From: Piliocolobus tephrosceles
Lineage: Eukaryota; Chordata; Mammalia; Primates; Cercopithecidae
Reading direction: 5' to 3'
DNA: 64,000 nt
Assembly (NCBI RefSeq): GCF_002776525.5
Contig: NC_045441.1
Coordinates: forward strand, 67,088,585 to 67,152,584
Shown here: in pieces, positions 10,521 to 20,312 of the stretch
How the letters are laid out: every line of letters begins with the position of its first letter
Position numbering within the stretch: position 1 is the stretch's first letter
Made by a program: the position numbers and the translations under genes
Notes under the pieces: generated by a model
The model's database searches: none
Told to the model about the DNA's origin: nothing
What the model saw: the letters and a program-made list of their open reading frames with translations, nothing else

Positions 10521-11567
10521 TTTAATCAAGTTTAGAGAGTTGCTTTCTCTATCTAGTGGAGACATGCTTTTCTCAGAATAAAAAAAAAAAAAAAGACAGT
10601 TTTATGTACTGTGAGTTTAGCAGATGTGTTCATAGCTGTTGATTTAGTTGTGCAAATTACTGAAGTTTTCCCAGCACTGCTATATCTTGCTCCTTTGCCA
10701 GGACTGTGGTTTGCATTATGAAAGACTGAACCATATCACTTTTTTTTCTTTTTGGAGAGTCTGTGGTATATGGTAGCAGCGACAGCAGCAAATCTGTTTC
10801 ACTTTTTGTCCTCACTCAATGCTTTGCTTGGTTTAGTTAACCTCTTTCTTCTTAACTGTTCTTAAGAAAATTCCTTATATTTCTTTTTAATTTTGCTTTC
10901 TATATATCTTGACACTCATTATCAAGTGTAGAAAACTAAATATTGTTCCTTGAGGAAATTTTTGCACATTTACCTTTTCATTGCTCCATATTCTCTTTTT
11001 TTCTGTTCTATCCATGACACAAAGGAATAGCAAGACATTCACTCATGTGTCGAGACATGTAGTTTCCCACTCAGTACTTTAGTTGTAGTAGAAAGCTATT
11101 TCTGGCATCTCTAATTGAATTCTGAGCTCCCTCCTGAAGCAGTAGAAGTGTCTCACCATCACTGGCTTGCTGAGTTCGTGTCATGTCTTCTTTACTCAGT
11201 CTAGGGGGACTACATATCTCCTGGTTAGCTTGTCAAGTTCCTTCCACGTTCTGCACTGAGGACACACAAAGAAATCTGTGAATGAAATCTCTGCTGGCTC
11301 ATGTCAGTGAAGTCTATAAAATTTAAAGAGAACAAAATAAAGACGAATACAAATTTTAAGAGAATGCTAAAATGAGGTCAACTGCTGAACTCAGAGAGCT
11401 GCTTATTGGACCTAGTAAAGAAAGATGTTTCATTGCTTCAGGGGAAGGATTAGTAAAAGCCATAAATAATAAGTTTACTAAAAACAAGCTCATTCATTAG
11501 TAGGTTGATACAATAATAGATCAACTCCAGATACCAATTTCATGTTTCTATCTTTTCTCCCATTAAA
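10521..11567. other. Unassigned single-copy segment
   Basis: About 1 kb of AT-rich DNA including an A-run at 10580-10594. No repeat or exon is recognised. Confidence 0.35.
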
Positions 11568-11579
11568 AGTTTTGTTCTT

Positions 11580-12188
11580 TGCACCTAGAACCAAAATTAC
11601 CATTTGACCCAGCAATCCCGTTACTGGGTATATACCCAAAGGAATATAAATCATTCTACTATAAAGACACATGCACGTATGTTCATTGTGGCACTATTCA
11701 CAATAGCAAAGCCATGGAATCAACCCAAATGCCCATCAATGATAGACTGGACAGAGAAAATGTAGTACATGTAAGTCATGGAATATTGTGCAGTCATGAA
11801 AAAGAATGAGATCATGTCCTGTGCAAGGACATGGATGGAGCTAGAAACCATCATACTCAATAAACTAATGCAGGAACAGAAAACCAAATACTGCATGCTC
11901 TCACTTATAAGTGGGAGCAGAACAATGAGAACACATGGACACAGAAAGGGGAACAACACACACTTACGCATGCTGTGGGTCGGGGGCGGGGGCAGAGAGA
12001 GCATCAGGATAAATAGCTAATGTATGCAGGACTTAATACCTAGGTGATGGGTTGTTAGATGCAACAAACCACCATGGCACATGTTTACCTATGTAACAAA
12101 CCTGAATGTCCTGAACATATGTTCTGGAACTTAAAATAATATTTAAAAGAAAGCAACATTTCAAAAGAAAACAAAATGACAATGAAAC
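11580..12188 (+). mobile_element. 5'-truncated L1 (primate L1PA/L1PB type)
   Basis: Contains the end of ORF2 (11588-11800; 'cagcaatcccgttactgggt') and the 3' UTR ending 'ggaacttaaaataatattt' with a degraded A-tail. The 12-base target-site duplication agttttgttctt is found at 11568-11579 and 12189-12200. Frames at 11579-11809 and 11778-12020 derive from it and are broken. Confidence 0.92.
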
Positions 12189-12343
12189 AGTTTTGTTCTT
12201 CACAACGTCTCTTCACAATGTCTCTCTTCTTCTCCTCATCTTTGTTTTTCCATAAATGTGCTTCAAAATGTCTTCTGTGTCAGGTGACTGGTGCACTGGA
12301 CACATGTATTGGTTTTGAACTGCAACACTTTTAGGATAAATGG

Positions 12344-12534
12344 TTGTGATTTTTAAATTCCAAATGGAATTCAGACTCTATTGGCCACTAGTAAAACACG
12401 AGTAGAAGGTAATCAACTAATTGTTTAGCTTTAACTTGGTTTACAAGTTTAGCCAATGAGTTTATTACCTACAAGGAGTGTTTTACTAGTGGTCAATAGA
12501 ATCTGAGATCAGTTTAGAAATGAAAAATCACAAA
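12344..12534. repeat. Imperfect 70-bp inverted repeat (palindrome) with 50-bp spacer
   Basis: The left arm 12344-12413 and the right arm 12464-12534 are reverse complements of each other with a minority of mismatches. The best block includes tattggccactagtaaaaca on the left and tgttttactagtggtcaata on the right. The spacer is 12414-12463. The structure looks like a foldback or MITE-type DNA transposon remnant. I do not recognise the family. Confidence 0.8.
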
Positions 12535-13073
12535 TGCTATTTATATTATTGATTCACAGGAGAAAGGTATTTTCTTATTCTTTTATAAAACTAGTATTTT
12601 AAAAATTGATTATTTAGTAGCAGTTTGGAAGAAAGTATGACTCAGATAGCATTCAAATGTCTCTCTGTGTTATTTTGCTCTTCTGTTTGTCATGTATCAA
12701 GGACTATTAGACAGCTTGACAACCCTATGGGAATATAATTAAACTGTCAAATATTTATTCATAATACACTCTGTGTCAGATCCTGGCCAGAATTTAGAGT
12801 CTTTGTATTTGATTGGTACCTTCTCTTCCACAACTCTATATCCTTGATTCCCATGGGGAAAAGGAAACACTGCAATGTCGGACTAGGACAGGAGTCTAAC
12901 AGAGTAGATCAGCATAAGCTGAAATGCATATGCATCAAGTTCAGAATAAATCCTGGGAAACAGTCCTGATCCTTCACACTACCTCTCAATAAGGTGGTAA
13001 CATTAAGAAGTCTCCAAACCATGTGTTCTTCCATATCAGTAATTACCTGGTTCTTAACTGGCTTCAGGGTAGA
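12535..13073. other. Mostly unassigned; possible L2 traces
   Basis: 'caaatatttattcataatac' near 12750, followed by 'gtcagatcctggcc', may be an L2 3' end in reverse. The remainder is unassigned up to the RPL26 pseudogene target site. Confidence 0.3.
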
Positions 13074-13089
13074 GCATCTATTCATTTCT

Positions 13090-13836
13090 TTCTTTCTTTT
13101 TTTTTTATTTCAAGTTTTAATCAAAGCTTGTATATAAGATTTCTTTGTTCCTGCATCTTTTTAATTGTTTCTGGCTTGTATTTGCCCTTCTCCTTTCCTA
13201 CTTGGCGAGATTTGGCTTTCTGTTCAAGAATCTTTTTGTGGGACACAGGGAGGGGAACATCACACACTGGGGCCTGTCAGGGGGTTGGGGGTTAGGGGAG
13301 GGATAGCATTAGGAGAAATACCTAATGTAGATGATGAGTTGATGGGTGCAGCAAACCACCATAGCACATGTATACCTATATAACAAACCTGCATATTCTG
13401 CACATGTATCCCAGAACTTAAAGTATAATAATTTTTTTTAAAAAAGAATCTTTTTGCAATCTTTGTCCAGTTTTAGCCTAGTGATAACCACCTTGCTGGG
13501 GTGAATGCCTACATGGACAGCTGAGCCATTAGCCTTTTCCCGCTGCACCCATTCAATGTAGATGACGTATTTCTTCCTGTAAACCTGGACTGCTTTGCCA
13601 ATTTTCTGACCTTTATAGTGTCCTCATACAACCCGAACTTCATCATTCTTTCGGATGGCATGGATCGCACATTATACCTTTGTCTCAGCTCTTTGGAAAG
13701 TGTGGAAGACATAATCTTCTTGCGAATGTAGGAAGGTGCTTTGAAATGACTTTTGTGGTTCTTGCTTCGGTCGGAAGTCACAAAGGGATTGAACTTCATT
13801 TTGGCTCCTCCTGCTTTAGTGATGGCCGCAAAAGGT
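13090..13836 (-). pseudogene. RPL26P: RPL26 processed pseudogene, interrupted by an L1 tail
   Basis: This is a retrocopy of ribosomal protein L26 mRNA, a component of the large cytosolic ribosomal subunit. On the minus strand it opens with 5' UTR sequence (gcggccatcac...) and a start codon at 13799-13797. The frame then reads M-K-F-N-P-F-V-T-S-D-R-S-K-N through K-E-L-R-Q-R-Y-N-V-R-S-M-P, matching the RPL26 N-terminus. There are no introns, a poly(A) tail is present (T-run 13090-13106), and flanking duplications gcatctattcatttct lie at 13074-13089 and 13837-13852. These show L1-mediated retroposition. Decay is clear: a 1-base deletion near 13657 shifts the frame after codon 48, the original frame has a TGA at 13626-13624, and the normal stop at 13147-13145 reads CAA. 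An L1 fragment splits the body at 13239-13443. It cannot make L26. RPL26 is preferred over RPL26L1 on recall only. Confidence 0.95.
13239..13443 (+). mobile_element. L1PA-type 3' end inserted inside the RPL26 pseudogene
   Basis: This is 3' UTR sequence of a young primate L1 ('cacactggggcctgtcaggg', 'gatgggtgcagcaaaccacc', 'cagaacttaaagtataataa') with an A-rich end. The 13-base target-site duplication aagaatctttttg lies at 13226-13238 and 13444-13456. It is inserted opposite to the pseudogene's sense strand, so it is younger than the pseudogene. Confidence 0.95.
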
Positions 13837-13852
13837 GCATCTATTCATTTCT

Positions 13853-14020
13853 AACAAACACTTGTGTATCTTCACCTCCGTGTCATCCAGTGTAATAGAT
13901 GCTCAGAATACAGAGCTGAATAAGATGAGGTCCTTGCTCTCAGAGTTTATAATGCAACAGGGGAAGCACTGCATCCAACTTATCATATAAAAAAACTGTA
14001 CAAGACTATAAATGGAGTGA
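13853..14020 (-). mobile_element. L2 LINE 3' end, reverse (target of the RPL26 retrocopy)
   Basis: 'agatgctcagaatacagagc' and 'gaggtccttgctctcagagt' correspond to L2 reverse text (agatgctgagaatacagcag, aggtccctgccctcatgg). The retrocopy inserted into its left edge. Confidence 0.65.
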
Positions 14021-15654
14021 ATAATTCTTCTTTGACAGTTAGTGAGGAAGATAATATATGAGCTAATCACTGAGTTATGAATAGAAACTCACTGGTAGTT
14101 AAACAGAGCATGATCAAAAACATGGACATGTGAAGCAAATGAAAATGAACTCATTTGCTAAGTTCTAGAATTCTGGAAAGTAAATGAGTTTGGCTAGGCA
14201 AAATTGGTTCACTTAGATGTAAAATATTAAAAGGAGGAAAATATGACCAATACATTCTAAGGAATATAATGAAAATTCAGGTATTGGTGGTGTCTATAGG
14301 AATAGTGTCAGGAAAGTCCACAATTTTAATGACTAATAGAATTTGCCAAATGGGCTACTAATATTAATGTTATTCAAAATCATGGGAGTCTGTAATAAGA
14401 TTTACAAATACCATCAGGAAAAAAGTGGATCTACTTTTACAAAGAAGTAAATTAAATCAACTTCAGTTGTAAGTGGTGATTGCAAGATAGTTTCCTAAGT
14501 GTTCTTGGACTTGTCCAGCTCTCCCCACTTTCTTGCTTATGGTTCTCAAAATTAGTCATAGTATGTGCTGGGAATAAAACATCTTGAGGTAGCAAGGGAC
14601 TGGCTGGAACAGCCTGGGCTCTGTTTCAGTCCCCTAGCAGAACAGGATGTCTTCAACACTTCAGCCCAGCACATCCCGTCATCCTGAGGTATAAAACCCA
14701 AGGTGGGCTGCTTTCTGGGGTTCCTCAGCTGCAGTTCAGGTAGGGTATGGGCAGATGACACTCCATCCATTTTGGACAGCTTTTCTGAGCATTGGGGGAC
14801 TGAAATATGAGGAATTCTAGGTTTCTGTTGTTTTTTGTTGCCTATTGGTAAGAAACTCTCTTCATATAATCTGTTGTGTGTGTTGGGGGGGTATTCACTG
14901 GACTCAGAGAAGCTGGTAACCAGAGAGCAGCAAACCTACTTTACCCTCAAGCCCATAGATCTTAAAACTGATCTGTCCAGATGGAGAAAATCATAGATGC
15001 CTGTGCTAGTTAGTTGTATAAAGCTTCATGGGAGTCCCAATCGTAGGATATGAAAAGATGGACAATATAAGTTGAATTTCTTAATAATCTTTATAATGAC
15101 CAGATGCAAAGAAGTGGAGATAAAAGGTGAATTTGTTGATTATAGTTTGTCTGTTATCATTTTGTGTTCAGCCACTAAAAACCTCTTGCTAGAGAATAAA
15201 TTAAAATTTTAATTGCACAGAATTATGTAAAACATGTGCTCCAGGAGTGTTTTTCAACCAGGAATTTGAATTGAGAAGTAAAGAGACTTACAGAAATTAG
15301 TTAGCTCCTTTGAAAACGCAACTAAAGAATATGAGTAGAATGAACATAAGAGTTAATACAGGTAAGCGTACAGTAACTTTTTCTTGAACTTGCTTGTGAC
15401 CTTCACCTTGAGCAGGTCAGCATGAGTACCCAGTGTCTTATGACAGGGATCCTTCAAATATCCAGAGGTATCTCCAGTGGCAGAAATGAACATGTAACAC
15501 AGTTCTGGAAAGTCTTCTAAAATTCATGCTCAACTGTATCTCCCTCTTATATCTATATTCTGCATTGGTGTCTTATAACTGATTGAAATAATAAGTTGTT
15601 TAAATTTGACCAGTTACAAGATATACTTTAATAAAATAAATATATCATTTCTGA
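14021..15654. other. Unassigned segment with a TATA-like site
   Basis: About 1.6 kb without a recognised repeat. The part at 14560-14790 is more GC-rich and LTR-like in texture, with a TATA-box-like tataaaa at 14690-14696. See the finding on that site. The rest shows nothing. Confidence 0.35.
14690..14696 (+). promoter_or_regulatory. TATA-box-like motif
   Basis: The context is gaggtataaaacccaagg. A pyrimidine-rich ctcag start-like site lies about 31-35 bases downstream (14721-14727), and a splice-donor-like cag|gtaggg is at 14737-14743. Function is inferred only from motif spacing. Confidence 0.3.
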
Positions 15655-15960
15655 AATCCCAGCACTTTGGGAGGCAGAGATGAGCGAATCACGAGGTCAG
15701 GAGATTGTGACCATCCTGGCTAACACGGTGAAACCCCATCTCTATTAAAAATACAAAAAAACTAGCTGGGCGTGGTGGCAGATGCCTGTGGTACAAGCTA
15801 CTTGGGAGGCTGAGGCAGGAGAATGGTGTGAACCCGGGAGGCGGAGCGTGCAGTGAGCCGAGATCACACCACTGCACTCCAGCCTGGGCGACAGAGGGAG
15901 AATCCATCTCAAAAATAAATAAAAATAATAATAAAATAAAATACAAATAACTAAATAAAT
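15655..15960 (+). mobile_element. AluY, 5' truncated
   Basis: It starts inside the left arm at 'aatcccagcactttgggagg', so the first ~30 bases are missing. 'ggtcaggagattgtgaccat' and 'gcggagcgtgcagtgagcc' fit AluY. The tail is A-rich with AATA units to about 15960. Confidence 0.9.
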
Positions 15961-16141
15961 ATCAAGTAAATTGAAGAAATGTGTTCCAGTAAGAGTTTGA
16001 TAAACACACAAGAGGACAGTGGAACAATGGAATTCTAAATTTCCTGTGTGTATAGATGTAAAGAGGAGAAGGTATAAATCAATTGGCAGTTTAGAGTAAA
16101 TCTTTTTGATTGCATATAGCCCAGGAAAGGTACTACGGGTC

Positions 16142-16977
16142 TGTGATGGCTAATAATGAGTGTTGGCTGGGAGTGGTGGCTCCCACCTGTAATCCCAGCA
16201 CCTTGGGACACCGAGGCAGGCAGATCACGATGTCAGGAGTTCAAGACCAGTCTGCCCAACATGGTAAAAACCCATCTCTATTAAAAATACAAAAATTAGC
16301 TGGCCACGGTGGCGTGCGCCTGTAATCTCAGCTACTTAGGAGGCTGAGGCAGGAGAATCACTTGAACTCGGGAGGTGGAGTTTGCAGTGAGCTGAGATCG
16401 CACCACTGCACTCCAGCCTGGACGACAGAGCGAGACTCCGTTTCAAAAAAAAAAAATGAGTGTCAACTTGATTGGATCGAAGGATGCAAAATATTCTACC
16501 TGGGTGTGTCTGGGAGGGTGTTGCCAAAGGAGATTAACATTTGAGTCAGTGGACGGGAAGAGGCAGACCCACTCTCAATCTGAGTGGGCACCACCTAATC
16601 CACTGCCAGTGCAGCTAGGATAAAAGCAGGCAGAAGAACATGGAAGGACTTGACTTGCTGAGTCTTCTGGCTTTCACCTTTCTCCCATGCTGGATGCTTC
16701 CTGCCCTCAAACACCGGACTCCAAGTTCTTTAGCTTTTAGACTTTGGACTTACACCAGTGGTTTTCCAGGGGGTCTCTGGCCTTCTGCCACAGACTGAGG
16801 GCTGCCTTACTTTTGAGGTTTTGGGACTTGGACTGACTTCCCTGCTCCTCAGCTTGCGGACTATGTCTATTGCAGGATTTCACTTTGTGATTGTGTGAGT
16901 CAATACTCCTTAGTGAACTCCCCTTATATACATCTAATCTATTAGTTCTGTCCCTTTAGAGAACACTGACTAATACA
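16142..16977 (+). mobile_element. MLT2A (ERVL) solo LTR, split by an Alu
   Basis: Starts tgtgatggctaataatgagt and ends 'cactgactaataca'. After removal of the Alu at 16164-16455 it is one co-linear LTR with 'gtgttgccaaaggagattaa' and 'tgctggatgcttcctgccct'. The flanks gggtc (16137-16141) and ggatc (16978-16982) are a one-mismatch target-site duplication. Confidence 0.92.
16164..16455 (+). mobile_element. AluS inserted in the MLT2A LTR
   Basis: Full-length two-armed Alu ending in an A-tail. The target-site duplication atgagtgt lies at 16156-16163 and 16456-16463. 'gcaggcagatcacgatgtcaggag' and 'gggaggtggagtttgcagtg' fit the AluS grade. Confidence 0.93.
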
Positions 16978-17774
16978 GGATCTGTTACTGTCACCTATCT
17001 TTGTCATCTGGATGCAGAAGATAAAAGCCATGGAAACCAATTGCAAAATTATCCTGGGCTGTGTTGACTGGGTGTTTCAGATCTGACTTGCATTTCTTTA
17101 CCTTTCACAGGTATATTAAGGCTCTTACGCATAGCCTGTAATATAGCCTCTTCATGCAGCTTCAGGAGAATTCAATCATTTTGCCTCTGGCATAAGATAT
17201 ATCCCAACTTTGTCCATGGGCTGGAGGAAGTAAAAGGAGGATTGTGTGAGGTTCATCACTTTGCTTGGAATGGACAGCTAGATGACTTATGAAAGTTGGC
17301 CCACAGTGATAGGTTACAGAATAGGAATATAAAGTGTATACACTGCTGAAAGAGTCTGATGCTCCTCCCTGAGCTTGGTGAGGTCCTGGCTCGAATCCTT
17401 TGTGTGACAAGCAGGGAGGCTGAATATGGTGAAGCTCTGAACCTGGGAAGTGGTCATGGGGAGGCTCTTCTTATAAAGGTATGTTATGTAAAGTTATTAA
17501 TATGCAAGGCACTGTGTCAAATTGGTTTTGGCCCTGAAAAAGTAAAAAACAGAAAAGTATTTTCAAATCCATGTACGTTGTCTGCAGTTTCCCTCAAGAA
17601 TATTTCTAGTTTTTGCTTTTGTCTCGCTTTCATTTTGCCTTTGGAGGAAGAAATTCTATCTAGTCCCAAATTTGCTATCTAACCTAGGAGTAATTCTGAA
17701 ATAATCAACTGACAACCTGATTTATTGACCTGAACAATTTTCTATGTTCTTAAATGTTGTACAGTTTAAATTTT
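16978..17774. other. Unassigned segment
   Basis: About 0.8 kb. A 107-codon plus-strand frame at 17359-17682 and an 82-codon minus frame at 17162-17410 show no similarity I recognise and are probably chance frames. Confidence 0.35.
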
Positions 17775-18074
17775 ATTTACTTATTTATGTTTTAGACAAG
17801 GGTTTCACTCTGTCACCCAGGCTGGCATGAAGTAGCACAATCATGGCTCACTGAAGTCTCACCTTCAGGCTCAAGTGATACTCCCGCCTCAGCCTCCCAA
17901 GTAGCTGGGACTACAGGTTTGCACCACCATGCCCAGCTAATTTGCTATTTTTCTGTAGAGATGGGGTCTGGCTATGTTGCCTAGGCTGGTATTGAACACC
18001 TGGGGCAGAGCAATCCTCCTGCCTTGACCTCCCAAAGTATTGAGATTACAGACATGAGCCACTATGCCTGGCTG
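17775..18074 (-). mobile_element. AluJ, reverse
   Basis: Old Alu with many mismatches. 'ttgcctaggctggtattgaa' and 'aatcctcctgccttgacctc' are typical of AluJ. The head ends 'gagccactatgcctggct'. Confidence 0.88.
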
Positions 18075-18127
18075 GTATAATTTTTAAAGGTTATATAAAA
18101 GTTAATTGCACAGATATCCTACAATTT

Positions 18128-18437
18128 TTTTTTTTTTTTTGAGATGGAGTCTCACTCTGTTGCCAGACTGGAGTACAGTGGTATGATCTTGGCTCACTGC
18201 AACCTCCATCTCCTGGGTTCAAGAAATTCCCCTGCCTCAGCCTCCCGAGTATCTGGGACTACAGGTGCACCCCACCATGCCCGGGTAGTTTTCTTTGTTT
18301 TGTTTTGTTTTTATATTTTAGTAGAGATGGGGATTCACCACATTGGCTAAGATGATCTCAATCTCCTGAACTCATGATCGACCCACCTCGGCCTCCCAAA
18401 GTGCTGGGATTATAGGCGTGAGACACCGTACCCAACT
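18128..18437 (-). mobile_element. AluS, reverse
   Basis: T-tail at 18125-18140, full two arms, and a small TTTTG expansion near 18293-18312. The diverged target-site duplication gatatcctacaattt / gatgtcctgcaattt is at 18113-18127 and 18438-18452 (13 of 15 identical). Confidence 0.92.
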
Positions 18438-18452
18438 GATGTCCTGCAATTT

Positions 18453-19200
18453 ATTTAACCAGTTTTCTAATGTTTGGTATTTAGTTTTTTCTGGGTTGTT
18501 TTTATTTATTTTGCACCATTATAAAATATATATTTGTTTGTATTTTTATCTTACAGTTCTTTGGTTAAAATTTTAGGAGAGAATATTCTGGGTCACAGAA
18601 TAAGCTGCTGTACCATTATTTAACTTTTGCTGAAGTTCAATCAACCAGGAGGCAAATCATGTCAAGGTCATTTTAGAGAAAAATAACACAGCCGTATCTC
18701 TGAATAAAAGGTAACCATGCAAAAACAAATCAATGAAATCTTTTTAGTTAAAGTAAGTGACTATGGAAGTTCAGGGTGGTTTATTGAATATTAGAGTCAT
18801 TGACTTATTTCTAGCTACAGGGAGATGTAAATATACTCTGGGCTTAGGGGAAACACTGGAAAAGGCCTGGGAACATTGTCTTCTTTCTACTCCTGGAGGA
18901 AACATAATTTTTCTTAGAGTGAATATAATATCTCATATCCAGACAGTCATAGAATCCCTGTGTACATGCAGACCTACGCATAACTATGGGCATGAGAAGG
19001 GGATAAACATAGTGGTGTAGCTATAGCAGGAGAAAGTGGAAACAGCAGTTACATGTTTAGATTTGATGGCAGCAACACAGAGAAAGAATGAGAGAAGGAA
19101 ATAGCAGAAGGCAACAAGAACAATAGTCTAGTAAGATATACAGAGAGACACAGAAGGTATAGGATCAAAATGAATATAAAAAGAAAAGAGTGACCAAAAT
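18453..19200. other. Unassigned segment
   Basis: About 0.75 kb of AT-rich DNA without a recognised family. A plus frame at 18757-19020 has no recognised similarity. Confidence 0.35.
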
Positions 19201-19203
19201 GTC

Positions 19204-19295
19204 CAGCGTTGTTAAACTGTTAGAACTAATACAAATTCAGTAAAGCTGCAGGTTCCAGAATCAACATACAAAAATGAGGAGCAACTTTACTTGAC
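19204..19295 (+). mobile_element. Old L1 ORF2 fragment, plus
   Basis: 'ctgttagaactaatacaaat' followed by 'tcagtaaagctgcaggttcc' and 'caacatacaaaaatgagg' matches the L1 RT-domain stretch gttagaactaataaacaaat ... caacatacaaaaatcag. Confidence 0.7.
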
Positions 19296-19539
19296 ACCAT
19301 ACTCTCAGGTCTTAAAAAGACAACTTGTTTGTATAAGAGATAATGAGATTCAATATCCAGATTAAGGATAAATGAGACAGAAAAAAATTTTTAATTTCAT
19401 ATTATATTTTTAAACCCCTGGGTCCAAGGATATCTGAAACCTGAAGATGTAAGTCCAGACTTCCTTGTTATAGTAAGCCAAATCAACTCCCTTCACTTCG
19501 AGCCTGCGTTCTGCAATTGTTGGGTTGGGTACACTGTAT

Positions 19540-20080
19540 TTGTCAATTATGTCAAGTTAGTTAATCATATTGTTCAACTATTCTATAACCTTACTGATGT
19601 ATCTGCTTGTCCTATCAGTTGCTGAGAGGGGTGTCTTAAAATCTTTCAATGTATTTGTGAAACTGACTATGTCTTCTTGAAGGTCTGTAAAATTCTGCAT
19701 TACATCTTTTGAGGCTCTGTTACTAGGTATATACACATTTAGAATCATATTTTCCTAGTGCCTTGAAGTATCTCTTCGATCTTTAATAATGTGCTTTGGC
19801 TTTGAGTCTACAGTGTCTGATATTAGTGTAGCTTCAAGCTTCTTTTGGTGTTGCTCAGTAATTTTTGTCATCTTTTTTTAAATGCTTTTGAATATTAAAA
19901 TTGAAAACATTTCTTAAAAGCAGCATTGAAAAAGCATAAAAAAGATTAAAATAATCTTCATTTTTAAATTGCAATTTTAGTTCATTTCTATTGAAAGTGT
20001 TTATATGGTCTGTGCTTAAATCTAGCATCTTCCAATTTGCTTTCTATTTCTGTCATCTGTTCTATGCATTTTTAAATTAA
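19540..20080 (-). mobile_element. Old L1M-type fragment, reverse (ORF2 endonuclease region)
   Basis: 'gaggctctgttactaggtat', 'acacatttagaatcat', 'tgtctgatattagtgtagct' and 'cttaaatctagcatcttcca' are in the order of reversed L1M ORF2. The gap near 19870-19980 lacks the expected intervening text. Confidence 0.72.
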
Positions 20081-20249
20081 TTATTAAATTCTACACCCAT
20101 TTGCTTATTAGTGACACATTCTTTTATTATTTTTACTATTATAACATTCCTTAACAAATTAATATCCATCTAGAGATTATGATACTCTGTAATGAAAGCC
20201 TAATGTAAATTAAGACTTTTACTATTTTCAGACAAAGCAATGACTTCCA
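20081..20249. other. AT-rich unassigned DNA
   Basis: It may contain further L1M traces, but nothing firm. Confidence 0.3.
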
Positions 20250-20312
20250 AACTGCACACACGCCTGTGCGTGTGTGCACACAAAGACACACACACACAAA
20301 CACACACAAACC
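20250..20312. repeat. (CA)n microsatellite with a self-complementary left end
   Basis: A C-A-rich run. At the left, cacacacgcctgtgcgtgtg can pair with itself, so CA and TG units meet head to head and could form a short hairpin or Z-DNA. Confidence 0.85.

Noticed and set aside
13509..13799. RPL26-like frame as a possible functional gene
   Set aside because: Intronless, A-tailed, flanked by duplications, frameshifted after codon 48, with a premature stop and an L1 in the body.
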